A stretch of 64,000 bases of DNA from an uncultured Parabacteroides sp. Its GTDB lineage: Bacteria; Bacteroidota; Bacteroidia; Bacteroidales; Tannerellaceae. A program made the position numbers and the translations under genes. The stretch spans positions 1 through 64,000 of the forward strand of contig UQLN01000020.1 of assembly GCA_900541965.1 (NCBI GenBank), given 5' to 3'. Numbering within the stretch: the first letter of the stretch is position 1; each line of letters starts with the position of its first letter. Shown here one piece after another: positions 36,367-45,915 of this stretch. A model generated the notes under the pieces. That model saw only the letters and a list, made by a program, of their open reading frames with translations. It was not told the origin of the DNA and ran no database searches.

Positions 36367-37965
36367 ATGGAAAAACATCTATTTTTAGGGGATGAGGCAA
36401 TAGCACAAGCTGCTATTGATGCCGGATTGTCCGGTGTTTATGCTTATCCCGGAACTCCGTCGACTGAAATTACCGAGTATATCCAAGGCTCGGCAATCGC
36501 ACAGGAAAGAGGTATCCACAGCCGTTGGAGCACAAATGAAAAAACTGCGATGGAGACTGCTTTGGGTATGAGTTATGCCGGAAAACGTGCACTTTGCTGC
36601 ATGAAGCATGTGGGTCTGAATGTGGCAGCCGATTGCTTTATGAATGCTGCTATGAGTGGAGTGAACGGGGGAATGATTATTATTTCGGCCGATGACCCTT
36701 CCATGCACTCTTCCCAGAACGAACAGGACAACCGTGTATACGGCAATTTCGCTATGATTCCGATGCTTGAACCTTCCAGTCAGCAGGAAGCGTATGATAT
36801 GGTATATGACGGTTTTGATTTATCGGAAAAGTTAGGTTATCCTGTCCTTGTCCGTATCACTACCCGTATGGCACATTCCCGTGCCGGTGTGTTACGCCGT
36901 GAAATGAAATCGATGAACCGGATGCATACACCGGAAGACGGTCGTCAACGTTTTATCCTTCTGCCGGCATTGGCACGTAAACGTTTTAAAACGTTATTGG
37001 CTGCTCAGGAAAGTTTTGTTGCAGAATCCGAATCATCTAAATATAACCAGTATTTCGATGCTCCGAATAAGGAACTGGGTATCATAACAACCGGTATCGC
37101 TTTCAACTACCTGTCTGAGAATTATCCGGACGGTTTTGAGAATCCTGTTTTAAAAATCAGCCAGTATCCGCTGCCTAAAAAGCAAATAGAGAAATTGGTG
37201 AGCGAATGCAAGGAAATACTGGTTTTGGAAGAAGGCTATCCGGTAGTGGAAGAACAACTGAAAGGTTTCCTGGGATTGACTATCCCTGTACATGGACGTT
37301 TGGACGGAACCTTGCAGCGTGATGGCGAACTTACTCCGGATGCAGTGGGCAAAGCATTAGGTAAGGACATTACCAGTTATTATGCGCAGCCTGAAGTGGT
37401 AGAACAGCGTCCGCCCGCATTGTGCCAGGGTTGCGGACACCGTGATATGTATGAAGCATTGAATGAAGTGCTGGCGGAATATAAAGGCGCCAAAGTTTTT
37501 GGTGATATAGGCTGCTATACATTGGGAGCTTTGCCTCCGTTCCGTGCAATCGACACATGTATCGATATGGGTGCTTCCATTACAATGGCAAAAGGCGCTT
37601 CGGATGCCGGAGTTTACCCTGCTGTATCTGTAATCGGGGACTCTACGTTTACTCATTCGGGCATGACCGGCTTATTGGATTGCGTAAATGAAAATACCAA
37701 TATCACGATTGTTATTTCCGATAATGAAACAACGGCTATGACCGGTGGCCAGGATTCGGCAGGTAGCGGACGTCTGGAATCTATCTGTGCTGGCATCGGA
37801 GTGGACCCTGCGCATATCCGCGTGATGATTCCCCTGAAGAAAAACTACGAGGAAATGAAGTCTATTATTCGTGAAGAAATCGAATATAAAGGGGTCTCCG
37901 TATTGATTCCGCGCCGCGAGTGTATACAGACATTAACAAGAAAGAAAAAAGCAAGCAAGAAATGA
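36367..37965 (+). CDS. iorA: Indolepyruvate ferredoxin oxidoreductase alpha subunit, ferredoxin domain absent
   Basis: The 532-residue protein contains the pyrimidine-binding half (VYAYPGTPSTEITEY, MKHVGLNVAADCFMN) and the TPP-binding half (ALCQGCGHRDMYEAL, GDIGCYTLGALPP, GDSTFTHSGMTGL, NETTAMTGGQ). IorAB oxidatively decarboxylates aryl pyruvates to aryl-acetyl-CoA, passing electrons to ferredoxin; the reverse serves amino-acid synthesis. Many IorA proteins end in a 2[4Fe-4S] ferredoxin domain. This one stops after VLIPRRECIQTL and a lysine-rich tail. Electrons must therefore go through a separate carrier. Confidence 0.93.
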   Translation: MEKHLFLGDEAIAQAAIDAGLSGVYAYPGTPSTEITEYIQGSAIAQERGIHSRWSTNEKTAMETALGMSYAGKRALCCMKHVGLNVAADCFMNAAMSGVNGGMIIISADDPSMHSSQNEQDNRVYGNFAMIPMLEPSSQQEAYDMVYDGFDLSEKLGYPVLVRITTRMAHSRAGVLRREMKSMNRMHTPEDGRQRFILLPALARKRFKTLLAAQESFVAESESSKYNQYFDAPNKELGIITTGIAFNYLSENYPDGFENPVLKISQYPLPKKQIEKLVSECKEILVLEEGYPVVEEQLKGFLGLTIPVHGRLDGTLQRDGELTPDAVGKALGKDITSYYAQPEVVEQRPPALCQGCGHRDMYEALNEVLAEYKGAKVFGDIGCYTLGALPPFRAIDTCIDMGASITMAKGASDAGVYPAVSVIGDSTFTHSGMTGLLDCVNENTNITIVISDNETTAMTGGQDSAGSGRLESICAGIGVDPAHIRVMIPLKKNYEEMKSIIREEIEYKGVSVLIPRRECIQTLTRKKKASKK

Positions 37966-38543
37966 AAACAGATATTATACTATCAGGAGTAGGGGGACAA
38001 GGTATCCTGTCTATTGCTGCCGTTATCGGCGAAGCTGCATTGAAGGAAGGTCTGCATATGAAACAGGCGGAAGTACACGGTATGAGCCAGCGTGGGGGAG
38101 ACGTACAGTCCAACCTCCGTCTGTCCGACCAGCCGATTGCATCCGACTTGATTCCGAAAGGACAGGCCGACCTGATTATTTCACTGGAACCGATGGAAAG
38201 TCTCCGCTATCTGCCGTTCCTTAAAAAAGAGGGTTGGCTGGTGACCAATTCACAGCCTTTTATCAATATTCCGAACTATCCGGAGATAGAGAAGGTAAAT
38301 GCCGAATTGGATAAATTACCTCATAAAGTAGTACTGGATGTGGAAACGATTGCAAAGAACGTCGGTTCTCCCCGTACTGCCAATATCGTGATGCTGGGTG
38401 CTGCCGCTCCTTTTATCGGCATTGAATATGATAAGATAGCCGATGGTATCCGCCATATCTTCGGACGCAAAGGCGAGGAAGTGGTGGAAATGAACCTCAA
38501 GGCTTTAAAAGCCGGTTTTGATGTCGCTCAAACAATGCGATAA
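37962..38543 (+). CDS. iorB: Indolepyruvate oxidoreductase beta subunit
   Basis: From the ATG at 37962 the protein has 193 residues and overlaps iorA by 4 bp (ATGA). It contains IILSGVGGQGILSIAAVIGEAAL near the start, VHGMSQRGGDVQSNLRL and the C-terminal gamma-domain features of 2-oxoacid:ferredoxin oxidoreductases. It forms the heterodimer with IorA. Confidence 0.93.
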   Translation: MKTDIILSGVGGQGILSIAAVIGEAALKEGLHMKQAEVHGMSQRGGDVQSNLRLSDQPIASDLIPKGQADLIISLEPMESLRYLPFLKKEGWLVTNSQPFINIPNYPEIEKVNAELDKLPHKVVLDVETIAKNVGSPRTANIVMLGAAAPFIGIEYDKIADGIRHIFGRKGEEVVEMNLKALKAGFDVAQTMR

Positions 38544-38550
38544 TATATTG

Positions 38551-38583
38551 GCAGGGACGGATAAAAAGCCCGTCCCTGCTTTT
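38551..38583 (+). terminator. Rho-independent terminator after iorB
   Basis: GCAGGGACGG (38551-38560) pairs with CCGTCCCTGC (38570-38579), followed by TTTT. Confidence 0.8.
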
Positions 38584-38608
38584 CCGTCAAACAAAACACA
38601 TAAATAGA

Positions 38609-39115
38609 ATGAAAAAGTCTCTCTTACTCTGCTTATTAACTCTACTTGCCTTTGTTTGTAAAGCGCAGGATGATGGCGACATTGTAAAGGTGGGCGATAA
38701 AATGCCGGCTTTCACAATTGTTTCGGACAACGGACAGCAACTTTCTTCCGCTTCTTTAAAGGGAAAAGTGGTCCTGGTGAACTTCTTTGCTACCTGGTGT
38801 CCTCCTTGCCAGAAAGAGCTGGCGGAAGTCCAGAAAACACTTTGGCCCAAGTATAAAGACAATAAACACTTTGCCCTGCTGGTAATCGGGCGTGAACATA
38901 CGGATGCCGACCTTTCCAAATACAACGAAAAGAAAGGATTTACATTTCCTTTATATCCGGATAAAAACCGTTCCATCTACGGCGCATTTGCGAAGAATCT
39001 GATTCCGCGCAGCTATCTGGTTGATAAAAGCGGGAAAGTAATCTATACATCCAAAGGATATAACGACGAAGATTTTGCTTCTTTGATGAAAGCTATAGAG
39101 ACCGCATTAAAATAA
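38609..39115 (+). CDS. TlpA-like periplasmic thioredoxin-family protein
   Basis: The 168-residue protein has a signal peptide ending near CKAQ (residue 20) and a redoxin fold with VVLVNFFATWCPPCQKEL, whose CPPC pair is the redox site. The cis-proline region IPRSYLVDKSG follows. It acts outside the inner membrane, probably reducing disulphides. Six bp separate it from the flavodoxin gene, suggesting co-transcription. Confidence 0.88.
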   Translation: MKKSLLLCLLTLLAFVCKAQDDGDIVKVGDKMPAFTIVSDNGQQLSSASLKGKVVLVNFFATWCPPCQKELAEVQKTLWPKYKDNKHFALLVIGREHTDADLSKYNEKKGFTFPLYPDKNRSIYGAFAKNLIPRSYLVDKSGKVIYTSKGYNDEDFASLMKAIETALK

Positions 39116-39121
39116 ATAACC

Positions 39122-39910
39122 ATGGAATGTAAAAGCGTACATATCGTCTATTTTTCTCCGACACATACTTCTGCAAAAATAGCTTATGCCATTGCCGAGG
39201 GCATGCATTTTAAATCCTTGTTGGAATCAGACATCACTTATAATACTCCAAAGGGAACAGTGGATATCTATGATGATGAACTGACGATTGTTGCTGTTCC
39301 CGTATATGGAGGGCGTGTTGCCGAGACTGCTATGGAGCGGCTTTGTGCTTTCAGGGGACATAAATCTCCTATTGTGCCGGTTGTCCTTTATGGAAACCGG
39401 GACTATGAGGATGCACTTCTTGAATTGTCCGATACATTAACCGCTCAAGGCTTTGTTGTAGTATCCGGTGGTGCTTTTATCGGCGAACATTCATACAGCC
39501 GCGAAGAGATGCCGATAGCGGCAGGCCGTCCGGACGAGGATGATTTGCAGATAGCCATGCGTTTCGGGCGCGACATATTGCTGAAGATGGATAAAATCTC
39601 TTCATTGAAAGAAGTAAAGAAATTAGCGGTTAAAGGGAATTTTCCCTATAAGGTGAAAGGCCCTTCCACCCCTCAGGCTCCGGTGGTAAATGAAGAAATC
39701 TGCAACCAGTGCGAATATTGTGAAGGGGTATGTCCTGTTTCTGCCATCGTCTTTACCGACGGGGTGGCTTTTACAGACCCTGCTTCCTGCATCAAATGTT
39801 GCGCTTGCGTGAAAGAATGTCCATTAGGTGCCCGCTCTTTCGATACGCCTTATACGGCTATGCTTTTCCAGAATTTCAGTGCCCGCCGCGAACCGGAGTT
39901 GTTTATTTGA
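39122..39910 (+). CDS. EFR1-type flavodoxin/ferredoxin fusion protein
   Basis: The 262-residue protein joins a flavodoxin-like domain (about 1-165, FMN loop YFSPTHTSAKIAYAIA, VPVYGGRVAETAMERL) to a C-terminal 2[4Fe-4S] ferredoxin. The clusters are CNQCEYCEGVCP (from about residue 193) and CIKCCACVKECP (about 222). There is no signal peptide, so it is a cytoplasmic electron carrier. It lies 0.6 kb behind the ferredoxin-less iorAB pair and could accept its electrons, although a terminator lies between. Confidence 0.9.
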   Translation: MECKSVHIVYFSPTHTSAKIAYAIAEGMHFKSLLESDITYNTPKGTVDIYDDELTIVAVPVYGGRVAETAMERLCAFRGHKSPIVPVVLYGNRDYEDALLELSDTLTAQGFVVVSGGAFIGEHSYSREEMPIAAGRPDEDDLQIAMRFGRDILLKMDKISSLKEVKKLAVKGNFPYKVKGPSTPQAPVVNEEICNQCEYCEGVCPVSAIVFTDGVAFTDPASCIKCCACVKECPLGARSFDTPYTAMLFQNFSARREPELFI

Positions 39911-39917
39911 GTCTTCT

Positions 39918-40598
39918 TTAAAAAATAAGTTTATAGCCGATTCCACGGATATTTATAATCTGTACCGTGGGATCGGCTTTTAATTTTTTGCGCAGCTTCG
40001 TAATAAATACATCCATGCTTCTGGCATTGAAAAAGCTGTCGTCTCCCCAGAGTTCAAGCAATACGGGCTTACGTTGCAGTACATCGTTGGCATGTTCACA
40101 TAATAAGCGGAGTATTTCGGCTTCCCGGTGGGAAAGCGTTTCACTCTGGTCGCCGATTTGTAAGGTTTGATGAGGATAATTGAACGTATATTGTCCGATA
40201 GAGAATAGGTCTTGTTTTGTGTCTTCCACCGACACCGGACGGTTCAATAAAGCCTGGATACGGACAATCAGCTCTTCCATATCAAAAGGCTTTTTCAGGT
40301 AGTCGTTTCCTCCGATACGAAAACCGGTAACCAAATCTTCAACCGACGAACGGGCTGTCAGGAAAAGGATAGGGGTCTGTCGGTCCATCTGCCTTATCAT
40401 CCGGGCAAGTGTAAAGCCGTCTGTTTGTGGCATCATAACATCCAGAACCAGAATATCCGGCTGTTGTTTACGGTAAAGTTCGAGTGCTTCGTTTCCGTTT
40501 GCCGCCAGTGTAATGGAAAACTCTTTCCGGCTTTCCAGGCTGTCTTTTATAATCTTAGCCAGTGCGATTTCATCTTCTGCCAATAATACGTGTATCAT
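39918..40598 (-). CDS. OmpR/PhoB-family response regulator
   Basis: The 226-residue protein has a receiver domain with Asp53 in VLDVMMP, acidic pocket AEDE, Thr/Lys switch residues (FLTARS, LKKPF), and a C-terminal winged helix (about 130-225, HREAEILRLLCEHANDVLQR). Its start overlaps the kinase stop by 4 bp. No target is evident; the convergent oxidoreductase genes and the divergent GH78 gene are its neighbours. Confidence 0.95.
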   Translation of the reverse strand: MIHVLLAEDEIALAKIIKDSLESRKEFSITLAANGNEALELYRKQQPDILVLDVMMPQTDGFTLARMIRQMDRQTPILFLTARSSVEDLVTGFRIGGNDYLKKPFDMEELIVRIQALLNRPVSVEDTKQDLFSIGQYTFNYPHQTLQIGDQSETLSHREAEILRLLCEHANDVLQRKPVLLELWGDDSFFNARSMDVFITKLRKKLKADPTVQIINIRGIGYKLIF

Positions 40599-42019
40599 TT
40601 CTTTTCCGGTATTAAGATGGTGAATGTACTTCCTTGTTTCTCTTTACTTTGTACGGTGATGCAGCCGTTATGTTTTTCTATGATGTCCTTGACATAGCTG
40701 AGGCCGAGACCAAAACCTTTTACATCATGAATGTTCCCTTTGGGGATACGGTAGAAGCGTTCGAATATACGGCTCTGCTGGGAGGCCGGGATTCCTGTTC
40801 CGTTATCGGTTACGCTTATCCGGGTTTGTCCGTTTACGTGCCGGGCTGATATCTGTATGTCTACGGTAGCTCCTGAGTATTTGATTGCATTATCTATCAA
40901 ATTGCTGATTACATTCGTAAAGTGCAGTTTGTCTGCGTATATAAGTAGTTCGTCGGAAATATCAATACTGAAAGAAACGGGTTTCCCGGCCTTTAGTTTG
41001 AACTGCCGGAGCAGGTTGTCGAGTACAGGTTGCAGCGGAAACTGTTCCTTTTGCAGTCTGAAGTTTTTTCGTTCGTCCACAGCCATGCTTAGAATTTTTT
41101 CCACCAGCCCTGACAGATGTTTTAACTGTTGCCGGCAAAGTGTAAAATACTCGTCCCGTGTTTCCTTTTGTTCTACGAGCTTAAACGTTTGTAAAGCATC
41201 GATTGCCGAATAGGTGATGGTAATCGGGGTTTTTAACTCGTGGGTCATATTATTGACGAAGTCGTTTTTGATTTGTGCAATTGTTTTTTGTTTGAAAATA
41301 GTCCGTATCAGGAAAAGGTAACAGGCAGTAGTTATTATCAGAAGAAACAAGGAGGCAACCATCAGGCTACCCATCTGTTTAAAAATAGCCTTATCCGGTG
41401 ATATGATAAATCCCTGGATGCCGATACTGTCGTCTGTGCTTACCCCGAATTTTTGTGTGGACATCAGGTCGGTCGGGTTGTAATTATCGGGTAAAGTCGT
41501 ATCCAATAAGGTATCGGGCCCTTGCGTGAAGTCAATAAAGTGCTTGCTCGTGATATTCTCCTGTTCTAGATGTCTATTCCATAAACTGTCTACCTGATTC
41601 AGGTCGACAGGCGATAGGCCGTTGACCGCTTGCCATATCCCTTTAAATGCAGTACGCATCAATGGTATGTCTTCCGGATTATGAAGTTTATAGATAACGC
41701 TATCGTTTTTTGCCTGTTGCTGTAGCCGCGTACGGGTATAAGGACTTAATCTCGGTTTCTGGATGGTAGAGGTACTGTCTACTGTGAATTGAAATTCAAT
41801 CTCTCCGTGAAATGCCTCCGGAGTCGAATCATTCTTCAGTTTCTCCAGGCGAAGGGTGAGTTCTTCGCCGATAGCCACCTGAAAAGTTTCGTTTATAGTT
41901 CTTTGCAATTGTTGCTTGTCTATCCGGAAGCTATTCCATAACCAGTATCCCTGAAAGAAAAATATCCCCAGTACGGATAAGGATACAAATATCAATATGA
42001 GGCGCATCTGCAATTTCAT
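40595..42019 (-). CDS. Membrane sensor histidine kinase
   Basis: The 474-residue kinase has membrane helices at about 6-27 and 218-242 enclosing a 190-residue periplasmic sensor. The HisKA domain has His260 in NNMTHELKTPITI. The ATPase domain includes NLIDNAIKYSG, VTDNGTGIP and GFGLGLSYV. A possible -7 box ends only 5 bp before this ATG, so translation may really start at the methionine at 42007. The ligand is unknown. Confidence 0.93.
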   Translation of the reverse strand: MKLQMRLILIFVSLSVLGIFFFQGYWLWNSFRIDKQQLQRTINETFQVAIGEELTLRLEKLKNDSTPEAFHGEIEFQFTVDSTSTIQKPRLSPYTRTRLQQQAKNDSVIYKLHNPEDIPLMRTAFKGIWQAVNGLSPVDLNQVDSLWNRHLEQENITSKHFIDFTQGPDTLLDTTLPDNYNPTDLMSTQKFGVSTDDSIGIQGFIISPDKAIFKQMGSLMVASLFLLIITTACYLFLIRTIFKQKTIAQIKNDFVNNMTHELKTPITITYSAIDALQTFKLVEQKETRDEYFTLCRQQLKHLSGLVEKILSMAVDERKNFRLQKEQFPLQPVLDNLLRQFKLKAGKPVSFSIDISDELLIYADKLHFTNVISNLIDNAIKYSGATVDIQISARHVNGQTRISVTDNGTGIPASQQSRIFERFYRIPKGNIHDVKGFGLGLSYVKDIIEKHNGCITVQSKEKQGSTFTILIPEKK

Positions 42020-42023
42020 ACTG

Positions 42024-42031
42024 CAAATATA
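42024..42031 (-). promoter_or_regulatory. Possible -7 promoter element of the kinase-regulator operon
   Basis: TATATTTG on the minus strand fits TAnnTTTG but would place transcription start on or next to the first ATG, implying a nearly leaderless mRNA or use of the ATG at 42007. Confidence 0.3.
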
Positions 42032-42122
42032 GATGGATTACCCTGTACTGGTTTCTGTGGTAACACTAAATAACAGAAGATGACAGAAGGCGGAGAATCT
42101 ACCTTTATTTGAGGAGTCGGTG

Positions 42123-42237
42123 TCAACCGGGCGATTGAGATGGATTCAACTACCCGGTTGACGTGACTTCAACCGGGTGATTGACACTGTTTCAATCGGG
42201 CGATTGACATGGTTTCAATTTTTTTGATATGTTTTTT
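42123..42237. repeat. Array C: exact 23-bp-period palindromic array
   Basis: Units start at 42123, 42146, 42169, 42192 and 42215, exactly 23 bp apart. The core is TCAAyCGGGyGATTGA (16 bp, arms TCAA/TTGA) with a 7-bp spacer. Unit two (TCAACTACCCGGTTGA) is the same core in inverted orientation, 14 of 16 positions matching. The fifth unit is decayed after TCAAT. It lies between divergent promoters of the kinase operon and the GH78 gene. The remaining 325-bp gap holds those promoters and nothing else seen. Confidence 0.85.
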
Positions 42238-42293
42238 TCCCTTAATCTGCATAAAAAGAGAAATCCGGGCGATTATTTACAGTCTGAAAACTT

Positions 42294-42301
42294 TATCTTT
42301 G
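42294..42301 (+). promoter_or_regulatory. -7 promoter element of the GH78 gene
   Basis: TATCTTTG fits TAnnTTTG, 43 bp before the chosen start. No TTTG is seen at the -33 distance. Confidence 0.5.
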
Positions 42302-42344
42302 TGAATATCTTGAGATTGTAAAACCACTAATACCAATGTATAGT

Positions 42345-44759
42345 ATGAAAACGCACCTTTTCTTGTTGTTATTTTTCTGTTGCAGCCTGTCTCTGTCCTC
42401 GCAGATACGTTTGGAGGGATATAAACAGGCGGACATCAATCCTGATTTATTTGCCGGGCGCTGGAGCGCACGGTGGATATCCGTACCGGACGAACCGGCC
42501 AATACGTATGGGGTCTACCATATGCGTAAAACATTTGAACTGTCTGAAATCCCGTCTCGTTTTATTGTCCATGTTACGGCGGACAACCGCTACAAACTGT
42601 ACCTGAACGGTAAATTTGTGTCGTTGGGACCCTCCCGCGGCGATATTTACAACTGGAATTATGAAACGGTAGATTTGGCGCCTTATCTGCAAAAAGGAAA
42701 GAATGTGCTTGCTGCTGTGGTTTGGAATTATGCGGAACAGAAGCCGGTGGCACAGATAAGTTATAACCAGACCGGATTTTTATTGCAGGGAAATACCGGT
42801 ACAGAAGCAATCGTGAATACCGGAGATTCATGGCTTTGTGTGAAAAATAAAGCCTATTCCCCATGGCATAAACCCGTTTACGGCTATTTTGTGGTTGGCC
42901 CGGGCGAATTGGTTTCGGCTGCCAACTATCCGTGGGGATGGGAACAGCCCGGCTATGATGACAGCGGTTGGGCGAAAGCGCGTGCTGGCATGGAAGGTGC
43001 AGCAAAGGGGGCACGAGATTATCCCGGAAGGCTGCTTGTTCCTTCTCCTATTCCTCCGATGGAATACAAGCAGGAGCGGCTTGCCTCTGTCCGTTTGGCA
43101 GAAGGGGTTAAATGCCCTGCCGCTTTTTTAAAAGAGAAAACTACTTTTACTATTCCGGCGAATACCAAGGTCCATCTTTTATTGGACAATGAGAAATTGA
43201 CTACCGGCTATCTTTCTTTACTATTCAGTAAGGGACGGGATGCCGAAATTTCAGTGGGGTATGCCGAAGCACTGTATGAAGATAAAGTGAGCGGTACGAC
43301 AAAATCTTATTCTCTTCCCGTAAAAGGAAACAGGAATGATATAAAAGGGAAACGTTTTGTGGGGTATGAAGACAAAGTGATAGCCGACGGAGGGAGCGGG
43401 CGTAGTTTTACATCCCTCTGGTGGCGTACCTGGCGGTATTTGGATGTGAATATCACCACATCCTCGGAACCCTTGGTTTTGGAAGATATATACGGGATAT
43501 TTTCCGCCTATCCGTTTCAGAAAGAGATTAGTTTCTCGGCTCCCGGACATAGTGATTTGAACGAGATGCTGGAAATAGGCTGGCGTACGGCACGCCTCTG
43601 TGCGAACGAGACCTATATGGATTGCCCGTATTACGAACAATTGCAATATTTTGGGGATACCCGTATCCAGGCAATGATTAGCTTGTATAATACGCGGGAT
43701 GCCCATATGGTGAAAAATGCCATCGAACAGGGACGGCAATCGATTGTTGCAGACGGAATTACGATGAGCCGTTATCCTTCTTCCGTCCACCAGTTTATTT
43801 CTTCTTTTTCCCTTTGGTGGATTTGTATGGGGCACGACTATTGGATGTACAGGGGAGACGAAGCGTATATGAAGTCTTTATTGCCGGCCTACCGGAATAT
43901 TCTTGCCTGGTATGAACAATGGCTGAAACCGGACCATAGCCTCGGATATGTTCCTCACTGGTTCTTTGCCGACTGGGCTGCCGGATTCCCGAATGGCGAA
44001 CCGGTTCGCGAAGAGAATGGCAATTCCGCTTTCCAGGACCTGATGTATATCCTTACTCTGGAAGCGGCGGCCGAAATGGAGCAGGCTTTCGGTATGCTGA
44101 CGATGGGAGTGCATTATCAAAAAGTAGCAACCTCCATACGCAATACGATAAAAGCAAAGTATTGGGACGCTGCACGCGGCCTGTTTGCCGATACATACGA
44201 CCATCGCAGTTATTCCCAACATGTAAACTCGCTGGCTGTATTGGCAGGAATCGTAACGGGAAAAGAGGCTACAGAGGTGATGATGAAGACGTTGAGTGAA
44301 GAGGATTTGATACAGTCCACTATCTATTTCCGCTATTATGTACATCAGGCATTGGGAAAAGCAGGCATGGGAGATTTGCTGCTGGACAACCTGCAAATAT
44401 GGCGGGACCAGATGGCTTTGGGACTGACCACCTGGGCTGAAATGCCGGAACCATCCCGTTCGGATTGCCATGCCTGGGGGGCAAGCCCGAATATTGAATT
44501 TTTCCGTATTCTGTTGGGTATAGACAGCAAGGCTCCCGGCTTTAGGAAAGTACGGATTGCCCCGTCGTTGGGTGGATTGAAAGAGGTGTCCGGTACGATG
44601 CCGCATCCTGCCGGAACTATCTTTGCCGGTTATAAAGTAGACAAGAAGGGAAAACTTACGGCACGTCTGGTTTTGCCGGATGGTGTTACGGGAATATTTA
44701 TCTGGAAAGGAGAACAATATGAGCTACATTCCGGCGAACAGGTCTTGTCTGTAAAGTAG
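42345..44759 (+). CDS. GH78 alpha-L-rhamnosidase-like glycoside hydrolase
   Basis: The protein of 804 residues (from the ATG at 42345; an ATG three codons earlier is possible) has a signal peptide ending near LSSQ. An N-terminal jelly-roll domain includes YHMRKTFELSEIPSRFIVHVTADNRYKLYLNG. The (alpha/alpha)6 catalytic domain (about 385-710) has NETYMDCPYYEQLQYFGDTR, corresponding to the family region with catalytic acids, then a C-terminal beta-sandwich. The usual RDER-type sequence is replaced by YYEQ, so specificity may differ from classical rhamnosidases. Likely periplasmic. The glycerate kinase gene follows after 7 bp. Confidence 0.85.
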   Translation: MKTHLFLLLFFCCSLSLSSQIRLEGYKQADINPDLFAGRWSARWISVPDEPANTYGVYHMRKTFELSEIPSRFIVHVTADNRYKLYLNGKFVSLGPSRGDIYNWNYETVDLAPYLQKGKNVLAAVVWNYAEQKPVAQISYNQTGFLLQGNTGTEAIVNTGDSWLCVKNKAYSPWHKPVYGYFVVGPGELVSAANYPWGWEQPGYDDSGWAKARAGMEGAAKGARDYPGRLLVPSPIPPMEYKQERLASVRLAEGVKCPAAFLKEKTTFTIPANTKVHLLLDNEKLTTGYLSLLFSKGRDAEISVGYAEALYEDKVSGTTKSYSLPVKGNRNDIKGKRFVGYEDKVIADGGSGRSFTSLWWRTWRYLDVNITTSSEPLVLEDIYGIFSAYPFQKEISFSAPGHSDLNEMLEIGWRTARLCANETYMDCPYYEQLQYFGDTRIQAMISLYNTRDAHMVKNAIEQGRQSIVADGITMSRYPSSVHQFISSFSLWWICMGHDYWMYRGDEAYMKSLLPAYRNILAWYEQWLKPDHSLGYVPHWFFADWAAGFPNGEPVREENGNSAFQDLMYILTLEAAAEMEQAFGMLTMGVHYQKVATSIRNTIKAKYWDAARGLFADTYDHRSYSQHVNSLAVLAGIVTGKEATEVMMKTLSEEDLIQSTIYFRYYVHQALGKAGMGDLLLDNLQIWRDQMALGLTTWAEMPEPSRSDCHAWGASPNIEFFRILLGIDSKAPGFRKVRIAPSLGGLKEVSGTMPHPAGTIFAGYKVDKKGKLTARLVLPDGVTGIFIWKGEQYELHSGEQVLSVK

Positions 44760-44766
44760 TGTCTAT

Positions 44767-45915
44767 ATGAAGAAAGTCGTTATCGCCATAGATTCTTTTA
44801 AAGGTTGCCTGGCCTCTGTAGAAGTGGGACAGGCAGCAACCGAAGGCGTGAAAGCTGTTTTTCCTGACTGCGAAATTTGTATGCTTCCTGTTGCCGATGG
44901 TGGCGAAGGGATGTTGGATGTTCTGGTTACAGCAACGAAAGGGCACTATGTCTCCATTCAGGCACATGGCCCTTTGATGGAGTTGCGTGAAGCCCGCTAC
45001 GGCATTTCCGGTGATGGTAAGACTGCTTTGATAGAAATGGCGGCAATCAGTGGCCTGCCGCTTGTACCGCCGGACAAACGAAACCCGATGCTGACCACAA
45101 CTTTTGGAACGGGCGAATTGATTAAAGATGCTTTGGAACGCGGATGCCGTGAATTTGTAATAGGTATCGGAGGAAGTGCTACCAATGATGCCGGTCTGGG
45201 GATGCTTCAGGCTTTAGGATTCCGTTTTCTGGATACAGCCGGACAGGAATTGGGACTTGGCGGCAGGATGATGGCGGAAGTTGCTTCCATCGATATGGAA
45301 TCTATACATCCGGCATTGAAGGAGTCTCAATTTACTGTGGCATGTGATGTGCGTAACCCCTTTTACGGGCCGGAAGGAGCCGCCTGTATTTTTGCTCCTC
45401 AGAAAGGAGCAACGCCAGAGATGGTGAAAGAACTGGATGTCGCTATGCGTACGTTATCTAGAGTGATAGAGCAGCATACAGGGAAAGATATATCCGGTTA
45501 TCCCGGTTCCGGAGCTGCCGGAGGTATGGGAGGGGGATTGCTCGCTTTTCTACATGCGGCATTGAAACCGGGAATACGTCTTTTATTGGATACGCTTGCC
45601 TTTTCAGATAAGATAAAAGGTGCCGACCTGATTATTACCGGTGAGGGGAGAGCTGACCCCCAGACAGCAATGGGTAAAGTCCCGTCCGGTATTTTGGAAG
45701 AAGCAACAGAGCAAGGTATTCCTGTCGTGTTATTGGCTGGCAGTATAGAGGATGCCGGTGCGCTGAATAAGGCAGGCTTTTCCGGAGTGTTCTCTATTAC
45801 TCCAGGGCCTGTGTCTTTGGAAAAGGCCATGGAACCGGCTTTTGCGTATGAGAATGTAAAACAACTCGTAACCCAACTTTGCCTTTTTAGAAAAGCAATG
45901 GGAACAGACAGATAG
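44767..45915 (+). CDS. glxK: Glycerate kinase (GlxK/GarK family)
   Basis: The 382-residue protein starts KKVVIAIDSFKGCLAS and contains PVADGGEGMLD, GTGELIKDAL, GIGGSATNDAGLGMLQALG, GAAGGMGGGL and ITGEGRADPQT, the full set for family-1 glycerate kinases. It phosphorylates D-glycerate in the cytoplasm (2- versus 3-position not decidable here). It is probably co-transcribed with the GH78 gene, though a metabolic link is not obvious. Its stop codon lies within 4 bp of a broken acetyltransferase remnant. Confidence 0.93.
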   Translation: MKKVVIAIDSFKGCLASVEVGQAATEGVKAVFPDCEICMLPVADGGEGMLDVLVTATKGHYVSIQAHGPLMELREARYGISGDGKTALIEMAAISGLPLVPPDKRNPMLTTTFGTGELIKDALERGCREFVIGIGGSATNDAGLGMLQALGFRFLDTAGQELGLGGRMMAEVASIDMESIHPALKESQFTVACDVRNPFYGPEGAACIFAPQKGATPEMVKELDVAMRTLSRVIEQHTGKDISGYPGSGAAGGMGGGLLAFLHAALKPGIRLLLDTLAFSDKIKGADLIITGEGRADPQTAMGKVPSGILEEATEQGIPVVLLAGSIEDAGALNKAGFSGVFSITPGPVSLEKAMEPAFAYENVKQLVTQLCLFRKAMGTDR

